A stretch of DNA of 47,055 nucleotides from Saprospiraceae bacterium (GTDB lineage Bacteria; Bacteroidota; Bacteroidia; Chitinophagales; Saprospiraceae), in the NCBI GenBank assembly GCA_020630735.1, contig JAHDIP010000019.1, positions 1 through 47,055 of the forward strand. The letters are read 5' to 3'. The first letter of the stretch is position 1. Every line of letters begins with the position of its first letter. Below, piece by piece: positions 14,551 to 23,299 of the stretch. The notes below the pieces were generated by a model. The model ran no database searches. It saw nothing but the letters and a program-made list of their open reading frames with translations, and was not told the DNA's origin. Made by a program: the position numbers and the translations under genes.

Positions 14551-16788
14551 TTATTTTTCTTTACCGCCATTTAAGGCATCTTGGTATTCTTTTAATTCAT
14601 CCCATTTTCCTTGAGCAGCAATTTGAGCTTGCTTTGGCCAAGTAGTAGGATCATGCATTTGGTAACGAGAGCCAGCAGCAGAAAGAATTGCTCTTAAGCG
14701 ATTTTCATCAGAGTTGGCTAAATCGTTCCAAGTATTGATACCAGCAGCTTTTAATAAGCTTTCAATCTTAGGACCGATACCTTCTACAATTTGTAAATAG
14801 TTGGATTTGTAACCAGGTCCGATTTTATCAGAACGGTTGACAATCACTTCTTGAACTAAAGCAACTTCTTTAATGACTTCTACCTCTTTGATCACTTCGA
14901 CAGGTACTTCACGAACCACTTCTACCATTTTCACTACTTCTACCTCACGAATGGTTTCAACAGGTACTTCTTTCACTACTTCTATTTCTTTGATGACTTC
15001 TACCTCTTTGATGACCTCTACAGGCACTTCTTTAATGACTTCTACCTCTTTGATCACTTCGACAGGTACTTCACGAACCACTTCTACCTCTTTGATCACT
15101 TGTACTTCCTTGATGATTTCGACAGGTACTTCTTTAATGATTTCTACTTCCTTAATGACAGGTACTTCACGTACAACTTCTACCGCCTTGGGTACTTCAA
15201 CTTCTTTGATTACTTGTACAGGAATTTCTTTTACAACTTGTACCTCTTTGATGACTTCAATTTCTTTGATCACTTCAACAGGTACCTCTTTTATTACTTC
15301 GATTTCTCTAGTAACTTCAATGGGTACTTCTTTGATTACTTCGACCATTTTAACAACCTCCACTTCTTTCTGAACTTCTACGATTACCTCTTTTATGACT
15401 TCCACTTCTTTTACAACTTCTACCTCTTTAATCATCTCAACAGGAATCTCTTTAATCACCTCAATTTCTCGAATGATTTCAACAGGCACTTCTTTCTCAA
15501 CCATTACAGGCACTTCCTTAATGACTTCCACTTCTTTGATGACTTCAACCATTACTTCCTTAATGACTTCCACTTCTTTGATGACTTCAACAGGAATTTC
15601 CTTGATGACTTCTACCTCTTTTATAATTTCTACAGGTTTTTCAACCATTCTTACTACCTCTTTGATCACTTCTACGGGGACTTCTACTTCTTTCACTACT
15701 TCTCTTATTACCTCATTGATAACAGGCACTTCTTTGATCACTTCATTAATAATCTCAACTTCTTTGATTACTTCTTTGATCACTTCTACCTCTCTTACTA
15801 CAGGCACTTCTTTTGTAACAGTCACTTCTTTTACTACTTCTACTTCCTGAACAACAGGCACTTCTCTAATGACTTCCACTTCTTTGATCACTTCCACTTC
15901 TTTGATAATCTCCACAGGTACTTCTTTGATCACTTCCACCTCTTTGATAATCTGTACTTCTTTGATCACTTCTACCTCTTTAATCACTTCTACCTCCTTG
16001 ATCACTTCGACAGGAACTTCTTTAATCATTTCGACTAATTTGATCACTTCTACCTCTTTTATTGTTTCAACTGGCACTTCTTTAATGACCTCTACTTCTT
16101 TAACAACCTCGTATTCTTTAATGACAGGCACTTCTTTGATTACTTCCACTTCTTTGATCACTTCATATGGTCTGTCTACTTCTTTAATAACTTCTACTTC
16201 TTTAATGACTTCCACTTCTTTGATCACTTCCACAGGTACCTCTTTAATGACTTCCACTTCTTTGATCACTTCTATAGGTATTTCTTTAATCACTTCTATT
16301 TCCTTAATCACTTCAACAGGCACTTCTTTTACGATTTCAACAGGTCTGTCAACTATCTTTTGAACTTCGTATGGCTTATCAACCATTACTTCCTTAATGA
16401 CTTCCACTTCTTTAATCACTTCTACAGGTACCTCTTTAATCACTTCTACCTCTTTGATGACTTCTATAGGCACTTCTACTTCTTTAACAACTTCTACGAC
16501 TTCGTGCTCAACAGCACGTGCAGCAGAATAGTCTGTTTCTAATTGTGCAAATCTTGATTGTAAGGAGGTATAATCTTTTTCGAAGGTGGTTTTAGATTTG
16601 ATTGAGTTTTTGAGGTCGGCTTCAAGACCCGCTATTTTGGTGTCTCGCTCTTCAAGTTGGTTACCCATACTATATTTCCTCCATAGACTCCAAAGTAATG
16701 CTCCTAAAATCCAAGAGCCAAGCATACCAAGAAAAATAGGGAATGTACAACCAAAAAAGGCCCCAGTTAGTATTGTTTGTAAAATCAT
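14551..16788 (-). CDS. Membrane-anchored V/I/K/E-repeat rod with C-terminal helix-hairpin-helix domain
   Basis: A 745-residue protein with four parts. Residues 1-37 are hydrophobic and end in WRKYS; the positive-inside rule then favours a cytoplasmic C-terminus. Residues 42-90 are a coiled-coil-like linker. Residues about 97-649 are a continuous array of short units such as EVIKEVEVIKEVPV, with Pro-Val steps and a few sites like DRPYEV. Residues 650-745 hold YLQIVEGIGPKIESLLKAAG, the helix-hairpin-helix motif of DUF4332-like domains, then a charged helical end. Similar VEVIKEVEV tracts are known in unrelated proteins, where they appear to be stiff spacers. The HhH domain could bind nucleic acid or protein. 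The gene is divergent from the OmpA-like gene at 17188 and has its own terminator. The structure of the tract (long helix or extended beta) is unknown. Confidence 0.85.
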   Translation of the reverse strand: MILQTILTGAFFGCTFPIFLGMLGSWILGALLWSLWRKYSMGNQLEERDTKIAGLEADLKNSIKSKTTFEKDYTSLQSRFAQLETDYSAARAVEHEVVEVVKEVEVPIEVIKEVEVIKEVPVEVIKEVEVIKEVMVDKPYEVQKIVDRPVEIVKEVPVEVIKEIEVIKEIPIEVIKEVEVIKEVPVEVIKEVEVIKEVEVIKEVDRPYEVIKEVEVIKEVPVIKEYEVVKEVEVIKEVPVETIKEVEVIKLVEMIKEVPVEVIKEVEVIKEVEVIKEVQIIKEVEVIKEVPVEIIKEVEVIKEVEVIREVPVVQEVEVVKEVTVTKEVPVVREVEVIKEVIKEVEIINEVIKEVPVINEVIREVVKEVEVPVEVIKEVVRMVEKPVEIIKEVEVIKEIPVEVIKEVEVIKEVMVEVIKEVEVIKEVPVMVEKEVPVEIIREIEVIKEIPVEMIKEVEVVKEVEVIKEVIVEVQKEVEVVKMVEVIKEVPIEVTREIEVIKEVPVEVIKEIEVIKEVQVVKEIPVQVIKEVEVPKAVEVVREVPVIKEVEIIKEVPVEIIKEVQVIKEVEVVREVPVEVIKEVEVIKEVPVEVIKEVEVIKEIEVVKEVPVETIREVEVVKMVEVVREVPVEVIKEVEVIKEVALVQEVIVNRSDKIGPGYKSNYLQIVEGIGPKIESLLKAAGINTWNDLANSDENRLRAILSAAGSRYQMHDPTTWPKQAQIAAQGKWDELKEYQDALNGGKEK
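14842..16500 (-). repeat. Coding repeat array, V/I/K/E units
   Basis: About 1.66 kb of imperfect tandem units encode EVIKEV hexads, often grouped as 14-residue blocks EVIKEVEVIKEVPV. DNA copies differ mainly at third positions (GTA/GTC/GTG/GTT, ATT/ATC/ATA, GAA/GAG, AAA/AAG) while the protein pattern stays fixed. Because of this codon use the opposite strand stays open in long frames, giving apparent T/S-rich and F/Y/D-rich reading frames that are artefacts. Confidence 0.9.
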
Positions 16789-16912
16789 AAGAATGTGGTT
16801 TTTGTTTTTTTAACCGTTAAAAATAGCATTTGGTAAGGAAGGGTATATATTAAATAAGTGTTGGTTATTAAAACTTTTAGTATATGAGTTTGTTTGATAT
16901 CAAAATATTTTA

Positions 16913-16941
16913 TTTGATTTAAATAAATATATTTACCTTTG
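16913..16941 (+). promoter_or_regulatory. Candidate promoter for the OmpA-like gene (TTTG-N17-TACCTTTG)
   Basis: TTTG at 16913-16916 and TACCTTTG at 16934-16941, 17 bases apart, fit the Bacteroidota -33/-7 pattern. The leader to ATG 17188 would be about 240 bases, longer than usual. The rest of the 16789-17187 gap is AT-rich with no other feature seen. Confidence 0.45.
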
Positions 16942-17187
16942 ACACTAACGAAGATATAGATAAAAGGGAAAATAAAAAAATTTATTTTAACTATTGTTAT
17001 AATTTATTTTTGGGGTAGTAAATTGTTCGACAGGATGATGTGTTACAAATATAGGTAAAATACTTATTATTTTTAAAAAAATATCATTGATATTTTTGTA
17101 AAACACTTTAAATAGCTATTTTTACATGCCCATAGCCAGTGGATTACAATTGTATTAAACAAACATTATCTAATCAAACTTTTAACG

Positions 17188-18090
17188 ATGAGACCATCAA
17201 TTCCCATTTTAATTTTGCTTTCAGCCCTTTGGATTATTGGAGGCACTTGGTTTCTTTCTAGCAGTTTTTGTGGTGCTGCTGGCGCTGCAGGTGGAGGAGG
17301 AATCCCCAATTTTTCTGTAAAAGATGGAAACTTTAGTACTAAACCGGTTGAGACTTTTTCGTTTAATTACTCAAGCGATAGAGTAGTGTTTTCTGATAAG
17401 ACTATAGAATCTATGAAAACAATTGCTAGCCATTTAAAGAAAAATCCTGAACGTTTGTTAACGCTATCTGGTGTATTTGCTCGTAGTGAAAAAAATGAAA
17501 CAGCTTTTGATAATTTAGGTATTGCAAGAGCCAAATCTATAAAATCTAAATTAGTTAAGTATGGTGCGCCAAACGAAAGCATTGCTACCGAAGGTTTTTT
17601 AGTTGATAATACACAGTTTAATAAAAATAGAGATGATAAAACGGTATTATATGGAGGTGTTAACTTCATCTTTACAGGACAAGAAGGAAGTGACATCGAA
17701 GTAGAAGGTGGATCTGAATCTTCTGGTTCTCTTGGCTTATCTAGTAGTACTACTAGTTCTGCTTTAGCTCCTTACGTAATCAACTATACGTCATCTAATA
17801 TCAAAATGGCAATGACTACTGAGATTAGTGATTTGCTAGCTAGCCTAAGAGCGTACCTTGATGATCACCCTGGTTCAAAGGTAATTGTTACTGGACATAC
17901 AGACAGTAATGGTTCTAATTCAGATGCATTGAATGCTGCGAGTAAAGTAAGAAGATTTTTACGTAATAATGATTTTGCTTCTAAAGAAGTAGTTGCTGAG
18001 TCTAAAGGTTCTTCAGATCCTATCGCATCTAACGAAACAGAAGAAGGTCGTAAAATGAATAAACGAGTTACGATATCTATCGAAAAATAA
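17188..18090 (+). CDS. OmpA-family protein with two OmpA-like domains and N-terminal membrane anchor
   Basis: A 300-residue protein. Residues 7-25 form one hydrophobic helix ending GGTWFLSSSFCG, followed by a Gly/Ala-rich linker. A first OmpA-like domain (about 52-165) is divergent (LTLSGVFARSEKNETAFDNL replaces the usual glycan-binding loop). The second (about 190-300) is canonical, with VIVTGHTDSNGSNSDALNAA and EGRKMNKRVTI, where Asp and Arg bind diaminopimelate of peptidoglycan. Cys28 is not in a good lipobox, so a membrane helix is more likely than a lipid anchor. It probably tethers an inner-membrane complex to the cell wall. It is divergent from the V/I/K/E-repeat gene, which also has an N-terminal anchor; proteins with these two domain types recur together in this phylum as I recall, which suggests a joint role. 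Confidence 0.85.
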   Translation: MRPSIPILILLSALWIIGGTWFLSSSFCGAAGAAGGGGIPNFSVKDGNFSTKPVETFSFNYSSDRVVFSDKTIESMKTIASHLKKNPERLLTLSGVFARSEKNETAFDNLGIARAKSIKSKLVKYGAPNESIATEGFLVDNTQFNKNRDDKTVLYGGVNFIFTGQEGSDIEVEGGSESSGSLGLSSSTTSSALAPYVINYTSSNIKMAMTTEISDLLASLRAYLDDHPGSKVIVTGHTDSNGSNSDALNAASKVRRFLRNNDFASKEVVAESKGSSDPIASNETEEGRKMNKRVTISIEK

Positions 18091-18097
18091 TAGAAAC

Positions 18098-18262
18098 TTA
18101 GTAACGAATAAAAAATAAGTCTGCCATTTGGAGATAGAGATTTTGTCGAAAGCCAAGGCAAAAAACGTAGACGATGCAGGGCATCGACGAGGCTTTTTAA
18201 CGCAAGCTTACGATAAAAGATTATCGGTGAAATGATGGAGTTATTCTTTAGTCGTTACTTAA
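18098..18262. repeat. Full-length copy of the inverted-end intergenic repeat
   Basis: The left end TTAGTAACGAATAAAAAATA and the reverse of the right end TTAAGTAACGACTAAAGAAT are inverted copies of each other over about 30 bases. The interior, read on the minus strand, has GTTAAAAAGCCTCG, a stem CGATGC-CCT-GCATCG and ACGTTTTTTGCC. It begins 7 bases after the OmpA-like gene and separates it from the terminator at 18325. The element is 165 bases long and has no coding capacity. Confidence 0.75.
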
Positions 18263-18324
18263 TCAAAGAATATTTGAGAATTAACTTTTTTGATTGCTCA
18301 GTAATATTCTTTTGACTTTTTATT

Positions 18325-18363
18325 AAAAAAGCCAGTAAAGATTCATCTTTACTGGCTTTTTGC
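18325..18363 (+). terminator. Strong hairpin terminator, displaced from the OmpA-like gene
   Basis: AAAAAAGCCAGTAAAGAT pairs with ATCTTTACTGGCTTTTT across a 2-base loop. No gene other than the OmpA-like one (stop at 18090) reads towards it, and the repeat at 18098-18262 lies between. Confidence 0.85.
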
Positions 18364-18430
18364 GTTATACATTGGCTTGTTAAAATAGCTAAACGGAATC
18401 CATTATTGATAATCAAGATATAATAATCTA

Positions 18431-18513
18431 TTAAGTAATGGTTAAAAAATGCCTCGATTAGCAACAAAATTTCTATCTCTAAATCGGGAACTTATTATTC
18501 ACCCATTACTAAG
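18431..18513. repeat. Short copy of the inverted-end intergenic repeat
   Basis: Ends TTAAGTAATGG and CCATTACTAAG are inverted. The right arm, read in reverse (CTTAGTAATGGGTGAATAAT, then AAGTTCCCGATTTAGAGATA), matches the left arms of the copies at 18098 and 36110. The interior keeps AAAAAATGCCTCG but has lost the central hairpin. From 18514 to 18786 only AT-rich DNA is seen. Confidence 0.7.
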
Positions 18514-18786
18514 CAAAAGACATATTAAAAAATTTGGCAATATATTTGATGTTCGAATATATATATTGTTTTCATTTCACCAATTGCGAATTCGAATTAC
18601 TCTTTTTTAAGATGTATTAAAATAATGTGTCACTAGTTTATTCTTTTTTTTCAAAGAATTAATTTTTTTTAATGCAATTTAGTTGGACTCGTTTTCGTAT
18701 AGTATTGGCAGGATGATAGAATATACCTACAAATCTTCGGTTGCAGGATCATCGTTAATAGCTATCAGTTAACTTCAGTGGCTTTT

Positions 18787-18794
18787 TACATTTG
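18787..18794 (+). promoter_or_regulatory. Candidate -7 box (TACATTTG) upstream of the 64-codon gene
   Basis: This matches TAnnTTTG, 58 bases upstream of ATG 18852. No TTG is found at the right distance, so support is moderate to weak. Confidence 0.35.
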
Positions 18795-18851
18795 GTAATC
18801 CGAAAACCAATCTTAACAAACCTTTTTTTTTAACCGATTAAAATAACCATT

Positions 18852-19046
18852 ATGAGTAGCAATGATTTTAATAAACTAGAGGGCTTAATTTTTAAGTTAC
18901 ATGCCGCTACCAGTAAAGCTTCTAATGTAGATGGTAGCTTTAGAAAATACCATACGAATTCTATTGAGTTTATGAAAGACCTCCCAACACATCTGAAGAG
19001 GTTAGAACAAGGATTGCGAACAGCTAAAGTTATCCACCAAAATTAA
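18852..19046 (+). CDS. Hypothetical 64-residue protein
   Basis: Not recognised. The protein is soluble, mostly helical by composition and basic near its ends: MSSNDFNKLEGLIFKLHAAT, then FRKYHTNSIEFMKDL and HLKRLEQGLRTAKVIHQ. It has no signal peptide, membrane segment or cysteine. A promoter-like box lies 58 bases upstream, and a strong hairpin lies about 155 bases downstream. Isolated between a repeat-rich gap and a converging T9SS gene, it may be lineage-specific. The coding call rests on its standalone frame and plausible composition. Confidence 0.5.
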   Translation: MSSNDFNKLEGLIFKLHAATSKASNVDGSFRKYHTNSIEFMKDLPTHLKRLEQGLRTAKVIHQN

Positions 19047-19200
19047 TAATTTCCCTTCAAGACTTTAGTAAATAACAATCGCACCAATAAGCTGATATAT
19101 TCTCATAACAAGATTTTACAAAATCTTGTTTGAAGAGTAACAAAGAATTTTAATTATCAAGAGATACCGAATAAGAAAAAAATTAAGGATTCCTTTTAGA

Positions 19201-19241
19201 AATAATAAAGCAGTTATAGATATTATAACTGCTTTATTATT
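19201..19241. terminator. Perfect hairpin terminator between converging genes
   Basis: AATAATAAAGCAGTTATA and its exact complement (18-bp stem) flank a 5-base loop GATAT. It probably ends transcripts from both directions. Between it and the gene ending at 19364 is a short segment that on the minus strand reads SIGIRLSDHHELLPFDFQ then stop. Confidence 0.75.
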
Positions 19242-19363
19242 TAATGTAGGTTATGATCGTGTTTATATTGAAACTAAAGTGGTTTTCGAATTGCCTAACC
19301 TATAAGACTACTGAAAATCAAATGGTAGTAACTCATGATGATCTGATAAGCGAATACCAATAC

Positions 19364-22300
19364 TTATAATTGTTGTTTAATAAATTGAATTGCTTGATGA
19401 TCATTTAAGGTATTGAAGATGATCGAATAATGCCCAGAAGCTAATGCGGTAATATCCAACGACAGCTCATTAAAACCTTGCAGGACTTTGACTTCTCTCT
19501 GACTTACTCTTTCCCCTTTTACATTGTAGATAGCAACGTTTAGTAAAGTATCTTCTTTGGCTTTAAAAAGTATATTTACTTCCTCCGTAGGTGGATTAGG
19601 ATATACATTCAAAATATCTAGTTGCTTTAATTGATTTTGCCCAAAGAGAGAACTTGGAGCACTAACTAAGTTGTTGGAACTACTAATTGTAACAATGGCT
19701 TCATCATCTTCTATCGGTGTACCCGTACTGTTATTTCCTGGAGTAGAATCAATATCGTCTGGACTTGCCGTTTCTACTTGTATAAATACAGATATAGGAT
19801 CTGATACTAGTGCAAAGAGCGTTAGTTCTAAGGTGGCATTTTCACCACCATTAAGTGAACCAACATTCCATTTTTGAAGCCATGCATCATAAGCGCCAAC
19901 AGTAGCTGTACCACTTGTAAATGCCATTCCTGTTGGTAATGGGATATCTATCAGCACATTGTCTACTGCAAGATTTCCAGCATTAACAATATCCACATTG
20001 AGCGTAACAAAATTGTAAATTTGATAATTTGGATCAGCTGCACTTATACTCAATTCTAAATCAACACCACTGCCAAGAGGAAGTGTAACATCAAAATTTT
20101 GAATGACATCAGGAGCAGGATTATAACTGTTATCTCCTGCTTGGCTAGCTTGAATACTGACAGTACCGACAGTACCATCTAAAGTAATGGTATTTCCTGA
20201 TACTGTTGCAGGACCAGATAAAACGGTATACGATACATCTAATCCAGAACTTGCCGTTGCATTCAAATCAAAAGCAGAGTCTGTTACCAATTTATCTGCG
20301 ACGGGATCGAAAGTAATACTTTGATTCAATGCTGAAGTATTGATGATGTTAAAACTTTTTACTACATCAGGAGCAGGATTATAGTCACTATCACCTGCTT
20401 GACTTGCCTGTATAGTGACAGTGCCGACGGTACCATCTAAAGTAATGGTATTTCCTGATACTGTTGCAGGACCAGATAAAATGGTATACGAAATATCTAA
20501 TCCAGAACTTGCCGTTGCATTCAGATCGAAGGCAGGATCTAAAGTAGACTTATCCGTAATTGAGGGAAAGTTAATTGTTTGATCATCTAATGAAGAATAA
20601 CCTTCAGGAAAGAGAGTTATTTTAGCTTCATCATCCTCATCAGCAATATTGTCTGTATCGTTTCCTGGGGTCGAATCATCATCTAATTCATTTGCGTTAT
20701 TGACTTGTGCAAATAAAGATACAGGATCACTTTCAGATAAAGAAAAAAGCGTCAGTTCAAGGGTGGCACTTTCTCCACTTTCTAAAGATCCTAAATTCCA
20801 TAAGCTATTCCAAGAACTGTAATTACCTTTCGAAACAGACTGTCCAGCATTAGCAAGTTCGGAAGGTACTCCTTGAAAAACAATAATATCTGTAGCAGTA
20901 TTGCCTCCAGTATTTGTAATCGTAGTTGTAAAGACATAATTATTATAAATGTTCAATATGTTATAATCAACATTCATTTCAAGTTGTAAATCTATTTCGC
21001 CATTTCCTGTTGAAGTTGAAACGGTGATACTTGCGCTATCTTCATCATCTTCGGTAGGTATACTACTAGTATTGTTACCTGCTTCAGAGTCGCTATCGAC
21101 TTGATCTAATGCGTTGACTTGAGCAAAATTGACAATGGTACCATCTTCTATAGTCACTGTAGCTGTAATATCAATGGTTTTAGAACTTGCACTATCAACT
21201 GAACCAACAGCCCAAATGCCTGTTGTTTCATCATAGGAAGGATCACTTGTAGATTCGAATAATAGTCCAGCAGGTAAAATATCTTCTACTAAAACTCCTG
21301 TAGCTTCTTCTGTTCCAGAATTTGTAACAGTTAACGTATAATTGATTTGATCTCCATTACTAGCAAGTTGAGTATTTGTAACTTTGGTTAAAGATAAATC
21401 TACAAAGGTATTTGAAGTACCTGTAGTGATCGTAATTTCATCAATATCATCTTCTGAAAGATCAAAGTTACTAGGAGTAGAATCGATATCAGGTTGATTA
21501 ACTGTGCGTACTTCAGGAAGAAAAGTGATAGGTCCTTCATCTATGACAGTAGCGACAAGTTCAAAGGTATGCGTTGATTGAGGAACAATATCGCCCACAA
21601 ACCAAACAGCATAAGGTTCGAGATATTCGCCCGTTCCTGGTATACAACTTTTGTAAATCATTTCATCAGGTAAAATGACTCTTATTTTGGAATTCGTCCC
21701 TGTGCTGATTCCAACATTTGTAACAGAAACAATAAATGTTACATCATCTCCGACATCAACCACAGATGGATGACCAGCAGGTAAGGCTACCGAAAGTTCC
21801 ATGTCAACTTGAAGGCCTTCTATCGTTAAACTATCTTCATCATCTTCACTCTGAGTGCCATCATCGTTATCAGGAGTAGAGTCCTCATCTTCTTGATCTT
21901 GAGCAATGACTTCAACTGTTGTTGTAATAGAACCACCTAAAACTACTTCACCACTTAAAATTAGAGTCAGGCTATATCCAGCATGAACGGTTTCTATCGT
22001 CCAGATATTTGTTGTAGTGTCAAAGTCACCAATATTAGCACTATGATTAGTATATTCTATTCCTGCTGGCATGTTTACTTTCACCTCCACATTGCTTGCA
22101 TCATTTTGACTGGTATTGGTAATCGTAATTAGGCTAGTAGAAATACTGCCAACATTTATTTGAGAGTAGTCAGTATGTAGATCTATTTCAATATCTGTTA
22201 TTTGATTACCTCCGTTGCCTCCACCATTATTACCATTACTTGGACTAATGGTCAAGCTACCTTCATCATCCTCATTTGCTGTTGATGTAGAATTGTTATT

Positions 22301-22723
22301 TGGAGTAGAGTCTTCATCCTCCTCGTTTGCATCATAGATTTGGGCTAAGCTACTAATAGGTCCACTGTCATCTAAAGTAAATAAAGTGATGTCTATTGTT
22401 TTAGAATCACCACTAGCGATTTCACCAATTTCCCAAATTCCATTCCAAGAAGAGTAGCTTCCTTGTGTAGCAGAACTACCTGAAAAAGCTAAGAAACCGC
22501 TTGGCAGGGGATAATAAACCTTGACACCGTTGGCATCATTGGTACTTGTATTTTCAACTGTTATAGTGGTAGTGGTAAAGGTATAAATAGAAAATTCGCT
22601 GTTATCGGCAGCTATGGTCAGCTCTAAGTCTATAGATTGAGCATATGCGTAATTAGACATTTGGAAAAGGAGTATCAAGGCAAGATACATCCATTTTTTT
22701 GATAATGGGTATGCAGTATTCAT
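19364..22723 (-). CDS. Large secreted multi-domain DUF11-repeat protein with T9SS sorting domain
   Basis: The best start is ATG at 22723, giving MNTAYPLSKKWMYLALILLF and cleavage after NYAYAQ; an upstream in-frame ATG at 22759 would add 12 residues ahead of the signal peptide. About 1119 residues follow. Six DUF11/CARDB-like immunoglobulin-type units each end in the pattern D-D-S-T-P-x-N-x(n)-D-D-E. Two MBG-like units (SITDKSTLDPAFDLNATASS and PVADKLVTDSAFDLNATASS) sit between units five and six. A type A T9SS domain (VYPNPPTEEVNILF to FIKQQL) closes the protein. Such proteins are exported by the Sec and type IX systems and anchored on the cell surface or released; a role in adhesion or gliding is likely but not shown. 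The acidic D-D-E-D-S loops look Ca2+ binding. A candidate promoter lies at 22887-22894. Confidence 0.87.
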   Translation of the reverse strand: MNTAYPLSKKWMYLALILLFQMSNYAYAQSIDLELTIAADNSEFSIYTFTTTTITVENTSTNDANGVKVYYPLPSGFLAFSGSSATQGSYSSWNGIWEIGEIASGDSKTIDITLFTLDDSGPISSLAQIYDANEEDEDSTPNNNSTSTANEDDEGSLTISPSNGNNGGGNGGNQITDIEIDLHTDYSQINVGSISTSLITITNTSQNDASNVEVKVNMPAGIEYTNHSANIGDFDTTTNIWTIETVHAGYSLTLILSGEVVLGGSITTTVEVIAQDQEDEDSTPDNDDGTQSEDDEDSLTIEGLQVDMELSVALPAGHPSVVDVGDDVTFIVSVTNVGISTGTNSKIRVILPDEMIYKSCIPGTGEYLEPYAVWFVGDIVPQSTHTFELVATVIDEGPITFLPEVRTVNQPDIDSTPSNFDLSEDDIDEITITTGTSNTFVDLSLTKVTNTQLASNGDQINYTLTVTNSGTEEATGVLVEDILPAGLLFESTSDPSYDETTGIWAVGSVDSASSKTIDITATVTIEDGTIVNFAQVNALDQVDSDSEAGNNTSSIPTEDDEDSASITVSTSTGNGEIDLQLEMNVDYNILNIYNNYVFTTTITNTGGNTATDIIVFQGVPSELANAGQSVSKGNYSSWNSLWNLGSLESGESATLELTLFSLSESDPVSLFAQVNNANELDDDSTPGNDTDNIADEDDEAKITLFPEGYSSLDDQTINFPSITDKSTLDPAFDLNATASSGLDISYTILSGPATVSGNTITLDGTVGTVTIQASQAGDSDYNPAPDVVKSFNIINTSALNQSITFDPVADKLVTDSAFDLNATASSGLDVSYTVLSGPATVSGNTITLDGTVGTVSIQASQAGDNSYNPAPDVIQNFDVTLPLGSGVDLELSISAADPNYQIYNFVTLNVDIVNAGNLAVDNVLIDIPLPTGMAFTSGTATVGAYDAWLQKWNVGSLNGGENATLELTLFALVSDPISVFIQVETASPDDIDSTPGNNSTGTPIEDDEAIVTISSSNNLVSAPSSLFGQNQLKQLDILNVYPNPPTEEVNILFKAKEDTLLNVAIYNVKGERVSQREVKVLQGFNELSLDITALASGHYSIIFNTLNDHQAIQFIKQQL

Positions 22724-22886
22724 CTTAGTGTTTGTTCGTTGTTTTATATAAAACGCCAAGGGGGGATTTGTGACTCTTTGCTAGAATTTACTCAGGGATG
22801 GTTGTTTGAATTTTACAAATTTTTAAGGATTGAAATTCTACGTATCACCTCATTGAGTCTGGGAGGACATAAATTAGGAAGGAATA

Positions 22887-22894
22887 CAAAGATA
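22887..22894 (-). promoter_or_regulatory. Candidate -7 box (TATCTTTG) for the DUF11 gene
   Basis: Minus-strand TATCTTTG fits TAnnTTTG and lies about 164 bases upstream of ATG 22723. The remaining 22895-23299 is very AT-rich; a 66-codon frame there looks like chance. Confidence 0.4.
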
Positions 22895-23299
22895 AATAAT
22901 TTCTTAGTAAAAAGATAGTCTGCTTTTTAAATAAATGGTATGCATAGTATTTGAATTGTTTTAAGTTTTGATATTGTAATATTTTATAAATTATAATTTG
23001 GCTTAATATTTGATGTGCAATATTTGAGTGTTTTATGTATAACATAATTGCTTAATTTGATAGTGAGGTTAGATCAAGAATCTATAATTGATACATAAAT
23101 AAATTTCCATCTAGATTTAACGGATCAAGTGCGAATTAACTTATGAAGTTTTAAGCGTATGAAAATGAGTAATCTGAATATTCAACTTTAAACCTTACTC
23201 ATAACCTTAAATTGTTGAAAATCAGCTCGAAAAATTATCATAAGTTCCTCAGGCGTTTATTCATTTCTTTTTATAAACTTTTAAAATAAGATCCACATT

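Noticed and set aside
14873-16542. Long plus-strand open frames rich in Thr/Ser or in Phe/Tyr/Asp opposite the V/I/K/E gene
   Set aside because: They are the mirror of the repeated GAA-GTN-ATH-AAA codons. All reading frames stay open because stop triplets are rare in this repeat, and the products have no sensible domain pattern.
22845-23045. A 66-codon minus-strand frame upstream of the DUF11 gene
   Set aside because: Composition is I/Y/L/K/H-rich, as expected of chance frames in very AT-rich DNA, and it overlaps the best promoter box for the DUF11 gene.
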